Both the position numbers and the translations under genes were made by a program. Positions 18,722-28,161 of a stretch of 64,000 nt of DNA are shown here, piece by piece. This stretch comes from Nostoc carneum NIES-2107. Lineage in GTDB: Bacteria; Cyanobacteriota; Cyanobacteriia; Cyanobacteriales; Nostocaceae. Under the pieces are notes generated by a model that worked only from the letters and a program-made list of their open reading frames with translations, was not told the DNA's origin and searched no databases. The stretch spans positions 1-64,000 of the forward strand of contig AP018181.1 of NCBI GenBank assembly GCA_002368155.1, written 5' to 3'. Within the stretch, counting starts at the first letter, position 1, and each line of letters starts with the position of its first letter.

Positions 18722-19384
18722 AGTGGCTACAAGGCCAAAACACCGTTTACATTCTTTTTCAGGGTATATCTCAGCAGTTAAACCCTGGGGAAATTTTAAA
18801 ATTTAACATTACAATCTCCCTAAATATAATGATAATGCCGATTAATGAATGAGGGGTATAACCCTACACTTGGTCATTGCCAAGCTTCTGTTTAGGAATG
18901 CTATTCCAAAGGCTCTACCTTTAATTAATCATCGGGCTTCGCCTCTTGATACAGCTTTGATTCCCAAAGCTAGACATAAATGATCGAGGTAAAACCTTAC
19001 ATTAATTCGCCAACAATCTCAATAAATTTAGGAACTTGTAGCCTGCTATTTTTTGGTCAAAAATATAACCATCAAGATGGTTTTAATATGGGTTTTGTTC
19101 CACTCAGGATTAATCCCAGTTTTCAGATTTCAAGAAGGCTAGAGCCTATATTTATACTGCAACAAATATAATAATTGTAACAAAAATTGACACTATTATG
19201 TCCGAAAAAATTTGCGGTAAGTTAATAGGTATTTAAATTGCATCATTAGGGCAGGCAAGATGCTTACCCCACAAGAGATTGATAAAATTTATCTGCTAAT
19301 TAGATTTGTTTTAGCTTAACTGCCAAAGTTTTTTGTCAGCATCTATCAAAGGTAGTCAAGAACAGTGAAATTATCTGACAAAAT
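18722..19384. other. long non-coding gap
   Basis: No supportable gene. About 18845-19000 contains broken inverted words ('ggtataaccctac' against 'ggtaaaacctta') that look like a decayed dispersed repeat. 19250-19275 (ggcaagatgcttaccccacaaga) matches one arm of the palindrome that hosts the IS4 element at 3707-5121. Confidence 0.5.
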
Positions 19385-19414
19385 TAGGGGCGTACAATTA
19401 GCTGTACGCCCCTA
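19385..19414 (-). terminator. hairpin downstream of htrA
   Basis: TAGGGGCGTACA (19385-19396) and TGTACGCCCCTA (19403-19414) form a perfect 12-bp stem with a 6-nt loop, 25 bp after the htrA stop. On the minus strand it is followed by 'attttgtc', a weak T-tract. It also belongs to a dispersed GTAGGGGCG palindrome family (compare 39375-39400), so it may be a repeat that doubles as terminator. Confidence 0.5.
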
Positions 19415-19438
19415 CAGTGGCTTATGTTTCAGCGCTGA

Positions 19439-20659
19439 TTACGAAGCATTTTGTAACTCAGCAGTGCGGACTGATAGTTGTTGTGTTTGATTACCTCGTT
19501 GCACTTTCACCTGCAACACTTGACCGAGGCGACTATTTTCAACAACATTCTGCAACTGTTCCGCAGTGGTAATTGCTTGTCCATCAATTTGGACAATTAC
19601 ATCCCCGCGTCGGATACCCGCAGATGCAGCTGGAGAATTGGGTACAACTCGCATCACTAAAACTCCGTTAACTTCTGGTATTTGAATAGGAGAGTTAGGA
19701 TCTGTGTTGTTCTGCTTGGCTAACTCGGGTGTTAAAGATACCATTTGCACGCCTAAATAGGGGTGAGCAACTTTACCCGTGCGTTGCAGTTGTTCTGCGA
19801 TCGCTTTGGCTTTATCTATGGGAATAGCAAAGCCAATCCCCATAGCATCAGCACGAATGGCGGTATTAATCCCAATTACTTCCCCTGTCCCATTTAATAA
19901 CGGCCCGCCAGAGTTACCGGGGTTAATCGCTGCGTCAGTTTGAATAAACTCTAGACGTTTATCTGTAATCCCCACTTGGGCGCTAGAACGCTTGAGGGTG
20001 CTGACAATTCCCAAAGTTACGGTATTATCAAATCCTAAAGGATTACCAACTGCGATCGCCCAGTCTCCCACCTGTACGTTACTAGAAGAACCTAGGGGAG
20101 CAACTGGTAAATCATTCCCTGCGTTAATTTTCACTACCGCCAAATCTGTAACTTCATCAATACCTTGAACTTTGCCGTCAAAGGTGCGACCATCTTTAAG
20201 TCGAACTGTCACGCGATCGGCTTTATCGACTACGTGGGCATTAGTAAGAACTAGTCCACTCTTATCCAAAATGAAGCCAGAACCCAGACCGCGCAACTGT
20301 TCTCTCGATGGCTGTTGTGAGTAGCCATCACCGAAAAACTGGCGGAAAAATGGGTCTTCAAAGAATGGATCGTTGCGACGGGTAATTGTGCGTTCTGTGT
20401 CAATTCGCACCACTGCTGGCCCCACACGATTGACGGCGGCTGTAACAAAGCTGCTGCTACCTATAGCCGCTGAAGCTGGTGATTGACGTTGCGCCAGCAA
20501 TTCTGATGGATTTGCAGTTGTAGCCTTGGGTGCTGGTTCAGCTTCCGAAGGTAACACCCGCAAAGTGGTAAAAGTTAGCACAACTCCTAGAAATATGGCT
20601 AAAACATGGGAACTGAGTTGGCGTATAGACCGGGTTAGTTTGGGAACTCTCATAATCAC
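19439..20659 (-). CDS. HtrA/DegP-type periplasmic serine protease with PDZ domain
   Basis: A 406-residue protease/chaperone of the HhoA/HhoB/HtrA family, acting on misfolded envelope proteins. The N-terminal signal or anchor helix is at about 16-34. The trypsin-like domain has catalytic His142 (LTNAHVVD), Asp172 (VTDLAVVK) and Ser250 (NPGNSGGPL). One PDZ domain follows (about 305-395; [15 protein letters not shown]). The substituted loop [19 protein letters not shown] is typical of DegP-like proteins. MRVPKLTRS (third codon) may be the real start. Confidence 0.96.
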   Translation of the reverse strand: MIMRVPKLTRSIRQLSSHVLAIFLGVVLTFTTLRVLPSEAEPAPKATTANPSELLAQRQSPASAAIGSSSFVTAAVNRVGPAVVRIDTERTITRRNDPFFEDPFFRQFFGDGYSQQPSREQLRGLGSGFILDKSGLVLTNAHVVDKADRVTVRLKDGRTFDGKVQGIDEVTDLAVVKINAGNDLPVAPLGSSSNVQVGDWAIAVGNPLGFDNTVTLGIVSTLKRSSAQVGITDKRLEFIQTDAAINPGNSGGPLLNGTGEVIGINTAIRADAMGIGFAIPIDKAKAIAEQLQRTGKVAHPYLGVQMVSLTPELAKQNNTDPNSPIQIPEVNGVLVMRVVPNSPAASAGIRRGDVIVQIDGQAITTAEQLQNVVENSRLGQVLQVKVQRGNQTQQLSVRTAELQNAS

Positions 20660-21158
20660 AACCTAAATCTAGAAGCGTAATTTTTACTTAGTCGTGACAA
20701 CTCTATCTAAATTTATTTTTACAGAATCGATGAGAATGCTTGCGTATAGACGCTTACACTCTACTTCAGGTTTCACAATGACAGGAGCTAGAGTCTAGGA
20801 GCTAAGTAACAAATATGTCCTTGCTCTCCCTGACAATGCCCAGACATAGAGTGAACACCTGTAATCAAATTAATTGTATATTTACCTCAAAAGCTATTAT
20901 GGACATTTCCCCTACCAAGGTTCGGATTTCACGCCACAATTAAAGATTGGTGGTTGTCATTGGGTAATGGGTAATGGGTAATGGGTAATGGGTAATAGGT
21001 AATAGGAATTTATCTCCCAGTCCCTAGTCCCCAATCCCCATTACCCCTTATCCCCAGAGGGGGCCCCGAGTTCCCCAATCCCCAGTCCCCAGTCCCTAGT
21101 CCCCAATCCCTCATCCCCACTACGCTACTATCTTAGTTAGCCAACACTTCGATAACCC
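20660..21158. repeat. gap dominated by STRR heptamers
   Basis: 20660-20950 shows no gene. From 20961 tandem GGGTAAT units are followed by CCCCAGT/CCCTAGT units up to about 21115. 21038-21092 is the inverted partner of 14466-14520 (55 bp, one mismatch). The promoter of the downstream regulator must lie within or between these repeats. Confidence 0.75.
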
Positions 21159-21560
21159 ATGAATGGATTAAACCGCTCGCCTGAAGAATCCTTGAGTACA
21201 TCTCAGCCAGCAGAACACTTGCACAATCACAGTACAGATCACGAACATTCTGATCATCATTCTGTGCATAGAGACTCGGTACATCCTCACGTGCATAGCG
21301 AAGAGTCTTTAAAGCGAATTGTGAATCGGCTTTCGCGTATAGAGGGTCACATTCGTGGTATTAAAACAATGGTGCAGCAAAATAGCCCTTGTCCGGATGT
21401 TTTATTGCAAATAGCCGCAGTCAGGGGTGCATTGGATCGGGTAGCGCGAATTGTACTCGATGAACATTTAACTGAGTGTATTGCTAGAGCTGCCCAAGAA
21501 GGTAATATTGATACGGAAATTGCCGAACTTAAGGCAGCTTTAGATAGGTTTTTGCCTTAA
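21159..21560 (+). CDS. CsoR/RcnR/FrmR-family metal-sensing repressor, InrS-like
   Basis: A 133-residue DNA-binding metal sensor. Residues 48-130 are the all-helical DUF156 fold (SLKRIVNRLSRIEGHIRGIKTM). Putative metal ligands Cys78 (SPCPD), His103 and Cys107 (DEHLTEC) match the Cys-His-Cys set of the family. The N-terminal 47 residues contain about 13 His, as in the Synechocystis nickel sensor InrS, whose extra His ligand lies in this extension. Nickel is therefore the best guess, copper the alternative. No exporter gene is adjacent, so the target is elsewhere or autoregulatory. Confidence 0.88.
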   Translation: MNGLNRSPEESLSTSQPAEHLHNHSTDHEHSDHHSVHRDSVHPHVHSEESLKRIVNRLSRIEGHIRGIKTMVQQNSPCPDVLLQIAAVRGALDRVARIVLDEHLTECIARAAQEGNIDTEIAELKAALDRFLP

Positions 21561-21632
21561 AAACAGCTAATTATCAATCAATAATTATCTTCCTAATTTT
21601 TATTCATTAGGGTGATTGACTATTTATAAAAA

Positions 21633-22442
21633 ATGCCTTTAACAAACTATCAATTTAACTACTCTTTAATTAAAAATTACAATAAGCCAGTAATTCTTTT
21701 TTTGCATGGCTTTATGGGAAAAATTGATGAATTTGATGAAGCCATCACCTTACTATATGATGAATTCTCTTATTTGACTATTGACCTCCCTGGGCATGGC
21801 AGAACGCAAGTTTTAGGAACTGATGAATGCTATACCATGCCATACATTGCTCATGCTTTAATTAACTTGTTAGATGAACTGCAAATTAGCAGATGCTTTT
21901 TAGTTGGCTATTCAATGGGTGGGCGATTAGCTTTATATCTAACCCTGCATTTCCCCGAACGTTTTTCTAAAGTGGTACTAGAATCTGCTTCTCCAGGTTT
22001 AGCAACAGAAGCAGAACGGTTAGCGCGCATTCAATATGATTATCATATAGGCAGAAAATTAATCAGAAGTCTTGAGACAAGTGATTTTGAAGAATTCTTG
22101 TCAAATTGGTATAGCCAGCCGATTTTTGGTGATATCAAAAATCATCCCAAATACGAATTAATGCTCGAAAGTCGCTTGCAAAATCATCCTCTAGAATTAG
22201 ATAAATCCCTACGTTTTATGGGTATGGGATATCAACCTTCTTTATGGGAAGAACTCAAACAAAGTAAGAATCCTCTGCTGTTATTGGTTGGGGAATATGA
22301 TGAAAAGTTTATAGATATTAATCAGAAAATGGCTGATATTTGTCACAATGCTCAGTTAAAAGTAATTAAAAATGCTGGGCACAATACTCACTTTGAAAAT
22401 ACGAGCGAATTTGTGCAACATCTCCGCACATTTTTAGTGTAA
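21633..22442 (+). CDS. menH: alpha/beta hydrolase, MenH-type SHCHC synthase
   Basis: 269 residues. The family member MenH makes 2-succinyl-6-hydroxy-2,4-cyclohexadiene-1-carboxylate in phylloquinone (photosystem I quinone) synthesis. FLHGFMGKIDEFD is the oxyanion-loop signature. GYSMGGRLAL carries the nucleophile Ser94, VGEYDEKF the acid and AGHNTHFE the His. DLPGHGRT and the SMGGRLAL elbow are characteristic of MenH among hydrolases. It follows the regulator gene by 72 bp on the same strand. A general esterase role cannot be excluded. Confidence 0.85.
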   Translation: MPLTNYQFNYSLIKNYNKPVILFLHGFMGKIDEFDEAITLLYDEFSYLTIDLPGHGRTQVLGTDECYTMPYIAHALINLLDELQISRCFLVGYSMGGRLALYLTLHFPERFSKVVLESASPGLATEAERLARIQYDYHIGRKLIRSLETSDFEEFLSNWYSQPIFGDIKNHPKYELMLESRLQNHPLELDKSLRFMGMGYQPSLWEELKQSKNPLLLLVGEYDEKFIDINQKMADICHNAQLKVIKNAGHNTHFENTSEFVQHLRTFLV

Positions 22443-22455
22443 ATTTTTGAATTTA

Positions 22456-22628
22456 CGTAGGATGCGTTAGCGATAGCGTAACGCATCAATGCCAAGGCCT
22501 TTTGTTCGTTACGGCTTCTTCTTCATAACTCATAATTTTGAAAATGTAGAGAGTGTTAGGGATAGCGTAACGCATCGCTCTCAAAGCTGTTCGTGCGTTA
22601 CGGCTACGCCTAACACACGCTACTAGGT
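22456..22628. repeat. GGATGCGTTA / TAACGCATC palindromic repeats
   Basis: 'gtaggatgcgttagcgatagcgtaacgcat' at about 22457 has perfect GATGCGTTA/TAACGCATC arms. A diverged second copy follows at about 22545-22628 (agtgttagggatagcgtaacgcatcg ... gttacggctacgcctaacac). Same family as 8532-8560. Confidence 0.65.
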
Positions 22629-22729
22629 ACGAAAATTACAATTTTGTAATTTAAAAGTCAGGCAAACTGTAATTTTCCAATCCTTTAATCATAAATATAA
22701 ACAATTTATCTTGTCAGAGATACTAACAA

Positions 22730-22870
22730 GGTTAACGGACTAACCACTGGGAGTAAAACCGTTTACCGAGGTCTCAAAAACAAGCTGTTTTTCTCATACT
22801 GGTAAGCTGTAAACACACTACCCAATTGCAGAGACATGATTTTCATGCAATTGGGGTAGTGTTTCTTTCA
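22730..22870 (+). promoter_or_regulatory. structured leader with terminator-like hairpin upstream of a small membrane protein
   Basis: Successive pairings are visible: GGTTA/TAACC (22730-22745); GTTTAC (22761-22766) with GTAAAC (22809-22814) enclosing an AAAAACA/TGTTTTT hairpin (22776-22792); then a strong stem of ACACTACCCAATTGCA (22815-22830) with TGCAATTGGGGTAGTGT (22846-22862, one bulge), followed by TTCTTTC. The last hairpin ends 30 bp before the ATG at 22892. The arrangement resembles an attenuator or riboswitch leader, but no known class is recognised. A terminator for menH read-through is an alternative. Confidence 0.4.
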
Positions 22871-22891
22871 TCGTCCGAGTTTGGAGTTTTT

Positions 22892-23176
22892 ATGAATCGC
22901 ATTTTTCGTAAATATCATCGTTGGTTAGCAATTATATGTGCGTTACCATTACTGCTAACCACAATCACTGGTATTACTTTTCCCATTGCTAAAGCTATGC
23001 ATCAGCGGGAATTAGCAGGTTTTCTCATCCACCTCCACACCCTGGAAACTTTTGGATTGGATGGCGTTTTCCCAATTATTAATGGAATTGGCTTACTAGG
23101 ATTGTTAATTACTGGAATTTACATGACAAGTTTGTTTCGCGAACGACGTTTTCCCTCTAAGCCGCTAGACTTTTAA
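22892..23176 (+). CDS. small PepSY-like transmembrane protein
   Basis: A 94-residue membrane protein. FRKYHRWLAIICALPLLLTTITGITFPI (about 4-31) is the N-terminal helix motif of PepSY_TM proteins, and NGIGLLGLLITGIYMTSL forms a second helix. It has just two helices, whereas full PepSY_TM proteins have four or more, so it is a minimal member. ATG 22892 is chosen because the family motif starts here; the 22 preceding codons fall in the leader hairpin. The downstream convergent neighbour is an iron-uptake porin, but functional linkage is not shown. Confidence 0.75.
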   Translation: MNRIFRKYHRWLAIICALPLLLTTITGITFPIAKAMHQRELAGFLIHLHTLETFGLDGVFPIINGIGLLGLLITGIYMTSLFRERRFPSKPLDF

Positions 23177-23308
23177 GGAGCATCTCATACCATTTTAGAT
23201 TTTAGATTTTAGATTTTGGATTGGGTATTACCTTCTGAATTAGGCTTGTGTTAATGAATCGTTTAAACACAATCGATAGAGAACAGGAAAACAAGCAGTT
23301 TTAAATAA

Positions 23309-24952
23309 TTAAAATAGAAAAGTACTTCTAAGTATACCAATAGTCACAGGGTCATTATTAGGTGTATGTCCGGGTTCTATGATATGAATGATTCCTGGCG
23401 TAATACTAATATTATCTGTGACTTGAAAGCGATAAAAACCTTCGATTTGCAGTGTCGTTCCTGGTTGTCCGCCTGCACGTCCTAAACCTGTATTAATTGT
23501 GTCAGGAACATTGCTACCTGTTTGTAAGTTACTACTAGTAATTTTTGGCGGTTGTCCGACATAAATTCCGCCCAAATTACCTTTAGCAAATAAATCTGGA
23601 AAATTAACAAATGCCATGTAATTTGTTGTTTCCACACTTCCCGATTGACCAGGAATGTAAGAACTGGTATATCCCCCCCATGCACCAAGAGTAATGCGGG
23701 GTGAAACTTGCCAAGTAACTGTTGCACCCGCAGCATTGGTTTGTAGAGGTGCGGAATTTGCTGTTAAACATTCATCACCTACTGTAGTGATTAAGCAACC
23801 ATCAGGTGAGTAATTATTCACATAATATAAACTTAAATCTACAGTATCAGTTGGCGTTACTAATAACTGTACAGCAGCAGTAGTATTCCCATTAAATAAG
23901 CCTGTAGCCTTGCCAGGATTACCAGGAGTATAACTAGCATAAACTGCCTGTAAACTGAGGCGTTTAGCAATCTGCCAATCCACAGCTATGCCACCATGAC
24001 CAAACCCTATATTTAAAATAGGGTTGCGTTGTGCAAACAGTGATAGGGGGCCTGTAGCACCGCTTTCTGCCCGGTTTGGGCCGCGAAAAGCGGTTGTCAT
24101 ATTGACGTTTTCTGTACCGATCATCAGCGCTAAGTTGTCAGCAGCTAACCAGTGATATTGCAGATCGCTAATGATGAAGCCATCTGTAGGAAATTCGTAG
24201 CCCAGCAAAACATCATTGCGAGAAACGCTATTGTTAAATCTCGGCCCACTCGCACCGATTCCATGTAAAAGACCTGTAAACAAGTAACTACGCGGCGTAA
24301 ATTGCGTAGTTAAATACAGCTGACTCATGAAGATGACATTGGCATTTGTGCCTAGGTCATTTGTATCTTTGATACCGTCTCTAGGGCTAACGTCACCACG
24401 ATTACTATTTCTTCCTTGCACGCCAACTATGGCGAAGCCACTGAGTTTAGTGGTTGTGGAAAATTGATTGGCTTCAAGTTCGGCTGTGCGGGCTTCTAAT
24501 TTATCAACTCTACCCCTTAAAGCAGCTAATTCTGGGGCAAATTCTGATTGTAATTTTTGGATTTGGGATAAATCTTCGCGGCTAACTAAGTCACTGGTAG
24601 CTGTAGCGATTAACTCGTTAACTCTATCTAAGCAAGCATTCACACCTGCGGCAAATTCATAGCGTGTCAAAGCGCGATCGCCTCGATAAGTGCTATTGGG
24701 ATAACCTGCAATACAACCGTAGCGCTCGACTAAAGATTGTAATGCCTGAAATGCCCAGTCTGTTGGTTGTACGTCTTTTAGCTGTGATACCGATGTTACT
24801 TGCGCCATCGGTTCTGGAGCTTCTAGAGAAGACTCTTCGCTAGAAAATGGCAGACTATAATCTTGAGCGATCGCTTTTTGGCTAAATCCATTTACGCCCG
24901 CAATTATTAACCATGCCAGCATCCAGGTTCTTCTTTTAGTGGGGCGTATCAT
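23309..24952 (-). CDS. iron-uptake porin (SLH domain plus OprB-type beta-barrel)
   Basis: A 547-residue outer-membrane channel. Signal peptide at about 1-29 (ends AIA-Q). An SLH domain at about 58-120 (LKDVQPTDWAFQALQSLVERYGCIAGYP ... LTRYEFAAGVNACLDRVNELI) anchors it to the cell wall. A coiled coil follows (about 128-162; LRGRVDKLEARTAELEANQ), then an OprB-like barrel (175-547) ending in the aromatic TFLF. This is the usual architecture of cyanobacterial major porins, some of which take up iron. Confidence 0.92.
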   Translation of the reverse strand: MIRPTKRRTWMLAWLIIAGVNGFSQKAIAQDYSLPFSSEESSLEAPEPMAQVTSVSQLKDVQPTDWAFQALQSLVERYGCIAGYPNSTYRGDRALTRYEFAAGVNACLDRVNELIATATSDLVSREDLSQIQKLQSEFAPELAALRGRVDKLEARTAELEANQFSTTTKLSGFAIVGVQGRNSNRGDVSPRDGIKDTNDLGTNANVIFMSQLYLTTQFTPRSYLFTGLLHGIGASGPRFNNSVSRNDVLLGYEFPTDGFIISDLQYHWLAADNLALMIGTENVNMTTAFRGPNRAESGATGPLSLFAQRNPILNIGFGHGGIAVDWQIAKRLSLQAVYASYTPGNPGKATGLFNGNTTAAVQLLVTPTDTVDLSLYYVNNYSPDGCLITTVGDECLTANSAPLQTNAAGATVTWQVSPRITLGAWGGYTSSYIPGQSGSVETTNYMAFVNFPDLFAKGNLGGIYVGQPPKITSSNLQTGSNVPDTINTGLGRAGGQPGTTLQIEGFYRFQVTDNISITPGIIHIIEPGHTPNNDPVTIGILRSTFLF

Positions 24953-25139
24953 TGGCTTCTACTCTGCTTCCATACTTAGGCCATGAGTGTATTCACGTTT
25001 ATGTATAAATGGCTTGAGTAATTTTACGGCTTTTGTGTCAAATTTGACTGGAAAATTTTTGGGCAATATTTAAAAACCGCGAGTATAAAAGATAAATTAT
25101 GCAGCCTCAAACTACTCTCTAGATAGAGTGCAAACCAAC

Positions 25140-27497
25140 ATGGTCAATCGATTGCGAAAGCTAAGTTTAAAACCCTCATGGCAAAATCAGCCTCATGTTG
25201 GGAGAAATCAAGATACCTCCACAACACCTAAAGAAAATTCTCAATGGAGAAATAGGCTGACATCAACCCTAGCGATCGCCATATTGTTGAGTAGTGTTGG
25301 TGTATTAATTTCTTTTTCGTGGCTCAGTATTCTTTATATTTTCAATCCAGAGCAAATTATCTGGATGAATAAATTTTTACCTGAATGGGCACAAATATCT
25401 CGGGGTAATTACAAAGATAAACCCCTGACTCTCAAACAAATTAAACTTAGCCTGAGTCAAAAAAAACTTATAGCTGGGGAAACTATAACTGTACCAAAGG
25501 ATAAACAACAGTCTTTTTTGCTGCCAGTTTTTCAACAGCGTCCTGATTGCCTGAATGATTGTCAAGCCTTGGTAGAGTTGAGGGTTTATCAACAATCTCA
25601 AGATTTGGAATTACCATCTCCAACCGAAAAATACTACCGTTTAGCCAGTCAACTAGCCATAACTGGGCCAGAAGAATCTTTTGTGGCTTCTACTGCTGAT
25701 GAAGTGGAATTAGAGAACCTAGAAAACAGCCAAACCTTACCGTTAACTGAAGTAAACCGCTTTCCGGGTGGCACCTCATCAGGATTGTGGCTAAATCTAC
25801 AAGGTAAACTGCCTCAAGGAACTAGTGCGATCGCTTACGGTAACATTGTCTACTACAATCCAGAACGCAGTAATTTGCAACAGATGTTGACTTGGAAAAG
25901 CCCTAATGGACAACTACCAAAATGGCAGCAAGTAACTGGAGATAGTGTCAAAGAGTTAGTTATCGATCAAACCATAGGTTTAGAACCAAGATTACGCATT
26001 TATCAAATTAAACCTTTAAAATTATTTCTCCATCCCATTGCTTTAGAAGAAATTTCCTTAAAAATACCAGCCCTGAAAAATCCTGCTTACGAAAACGCCT
26101 TATTACTAGCCCGCAACGGACTGTGGACTCCAGCCTTTGAGTGGTTGCAATCATTACAGAAACAGCAAAAAGCCACGCTTCCTGCAGCTGCACAAGCGCA
26201 AATAGATGTAATTGGCTTGCATTCCCAACTGACGAAAACCGAAGCTGATAAAACTTGGGCAATTCCCTCTCAAGAGGTGCTAGCAGATTTAATTGATGGT
26301 CGCTGGCAGAAAGCTTTACAGGTATTTGAAGCTTCGCCGCAAAATGTGCCGGAAATTGCGACTCTGCTGCAAATGGATGGAGGGAGATTATGGAACCGCA
26401 TCACTACTGCATTGCGAGTCAACCCCAATAGACCAGAGGTAATCGCTTGGGGTGCATTGGTATTAGCTGTTCAACGGGGGGAAGAACACGCTATTTCTTG
26501 GTTGAAAGCACAACCCAAAATTACGCCCCAAACGATGACTTATATTGAAGGTTTGTTAGCCACACTCAGTAACGAAGGTATCAGACCAAAAATCCTTTCT
26601 ACTCAACCCAGTCGAATTGTGGGTTCGGTGCAACTCATTACCCAAGTCAACAAAAATGATTGGCTAAGACCAAACCTGACAACAGACCTGCAACTCACAG
26701 ATAACGAAGTTTGGTATCAAGTAGAGGTGAGTGCATTTAATGATGGTAAACGCTGGCTAAATTTCCCTTTTGGAAATTTTCAATTACCTAAAATTTCTCC
26801 AGCAAAATTTATGTGGGACACCTTGGGTATCAGTGCTGACCCGACAATTTTAATAGTGGTTTGGTTACCCAACGGAGAACAACAAATGACCACCGCCACA
26901 ATTAAAGGCGTGCAATTGCAAGGTGGAGTTTTACGCTTGCTAGTATCCGGACAACCAATCGCGGAAAATCAAAATTCTCTCCAACCGCGACCTTTAGCTT
27001 TAACAGATGCGGCGCTGGAATGGGTACAACCATCCCCCATCACTCTAGAAGAACTCTCACAACAAGATCCAGCTAGAGTATCGGCAATGCTACCAACAGT
27101 GTGGAAGTCATTACAACAATCAGGTCAAATTCCCAATGGTGCCATGCCCCGTGTGCCACAGATGTTGCAACAAATAGGCTATTGGCCCGTGCAAGTCTTA
27201 AATTTAACCAATAATACGCATCCAGAAAGCGTGTTGACTATCTCAGATGAAGCGATCGCATCTTTAAATCATCCAGGAATTGACACACAAGCAGCCGCCA
27301 AAAATCTTTCTCGTCCCCGCACTTTAATCTTGTCTGATAGTGGTAAGGTAATTTATACTGAGTTTCAGCAAAATTACCACCAAACACTAACGGGGATAGC
27401 CCAACTTGCAGATGGACAATCTCTAGCGCTATTAGTAGAAAATGGTGATAAATATAGCCTCAAGCGCTGGTCAAAGAAAAATCAACGCTTTGAATAA
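25140..27497 (+). CDS. hypothetical membrane-anchored protein
   Basis: 785 residues, function not recognised. One membrane helix near the N-terminus (about 40-66, STLAIAILLSSVGVLISFSWLSILYIF) leaves a large presumably periplasmic or lumenal part. LLARNGLWTPAFEWLQSLQKQ and nearby helices look like a short helical-repeat region around 320-440; the rest seems beta-rich. ATG 25140 is preferred over the GTG at 25128 four codons upstream. It is divergent from the porin gene. Confidence 0.72.
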   Translation: MVNRLRKLSLKPSWQNQPHVGRNQDTSTTPKENSQWRNRLTSTLAIAILLSSVGVLISFSWLSILYIFNPEQIIWMNKFLPEWAQISRGNYKDKPLTLKQIKLSLSQKKLIAGETITVPKDKQQSFLLPVFQQRPDCLNDCQALVELRVYQQSQDLELPSPTEKYYRLASQLAITGPEESFVASTADEVELENLENSQTLPLTEVNRFPGGTSSGLWLNLQGKLPQGTSAIAYGNIVYYNPERSNLQQMLTWKSPNGQLPKWQQVTGDSVKELVIDQTIGLEPRLRIYQIKPLKLFLHPIALEEISLKIPALKNPAYENALLLARNGLWTPAFEWLQSLQKQQKATLPAAAQAQIDVIGLHSQLTKTEADKTWAIPSQEVLADLIDGRWQKALQVFEASPQNVPEIATLLQMDGGRLWNRITTALRVNPNRPEVIAWGALVLAVQRGEEHAISWLKAQPKITPQTMTYIEGLLATLSNEGIRPKILSTQPSRIVGSVQLITQVNKNDWLRPNLTTDLQLTDNEVWYQVEVSAFNDGKRWLNFPFGNFQLPKISPAKFMWDTLGISADPTILIVVWLPNGEQQMTTATIKGVQLQGGVLRLLVSGQPIAENQNSLQPRPLALTDAALEWVQPSPITLEELSQQDPARVSAMLPTVWKSLQQSGQIPNGAMPRVPQMLQQIGYWPVQVLNLTNNTHPESVLTISDEAIASLNHPGIDTQAAAKNLSRPRTLILSDSGKVIYTEFQQNYHQTLTGIAQLADGQSLALLVENGDKYSLKRWSKKNQRFE

Positions 27498-27619
27498 CAG
27501 CCGCAGGAAGGTTGAAGGCTGAAGTATAAAGGATGAATTTAATTTAGGGGTGCAAAAAGATTGGCTAATTTGGTTTTAGCCTTGAGCCTCCAGAATTCAA
27601 CCTTCAGCCTGCGTTTAGC

Positions 27620-27814
27620 CTATTGCTCTTGGCTATCAGCAGACAGACGTTGCTCCTTCAGGCTTTGCAACTGTAACAGCAAAGATTCTACCTCTGCTCG
27701 CAGGTGCATTAATTTAGCTTGTTGGTCGTCTTGGTAGTAAGCCTTGTTTAATTGGCTTTTCCAAAGATCTTGGCAAGGACGATCAGAAACACTAGTAGAA
27801 GAACTGGTAGACAT
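27620..27814 (-). CDS. small coiled-coil hypothetical protein
   Basis: A 64-residue protein. Residues 30-60 (DDQQAKLMHLRAEVESLLLQ) form a likely coiled coil; the N-terminus is Ser/Thr-rich. Composition and codon use look like a real gene, and it lies in its own intergenic slot with an ATG start. Function unknown. Confidence 0.6.
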   Translation of the reverse strand: MSTSSSTSVSDRPCQDLWKSQLNKAYYQDDQQAKLMHLRAEVESLLLQLQSLKEQRLSADSQEQ

Positions 27815-27843
27815 AGTTATTTAAATCCACAACTCAACTCACA

Positions 27844-27919
27844 CCATTAGAGATAATATAATAATGTAGTTTTAAGCTTTGTTAAATGATTGTATACTTT
27901 CAATCATTTACTCTAATGG
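27844..27919. repeat. nested inverted repeat upstream of thrC
   Basis: Outer arms CCATTAGAG (27844-27852) and CTCTAATGG (27911-27919) are perfect. Inside them AAATGATTG (27884-27892) and CAATCATTT (27901-27909) form a second perfect hairpin. The 76-bp AT-rich unit lies between the divergent small gene and thrC. It could be a miniature repeat or a regulatory structure. The rest of the 27815-28161 gap shows nothing. Confidence 0.45.
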
Positions 27920-28161
27920 GTTTATAGTTTTGTGATAAGAGACTCAAATTGTGATGGCTGTGTTCCAGAAAAAACATCACAGATAAGATTCGCTTTTGGC
28001 AAAACTTCTGACAAAGCTGACTAGAAAATGGTAAATAAAAATCTAGGTAAAACGCCCGCACTATAAAAATTACTCTGTTCTTGTGATGAGAGCGTCTCTT
28101 GGTGCAAGATGTTTACCATTGAAATTTTTCTGTTTGCACGAAAAAACTGATATAAATTACC

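Noticed and set aside
18980-19171. 63-codon plus-strand frame
   Set aside because: Odd composition, no start signal and overlap with decayed repeat sequence.
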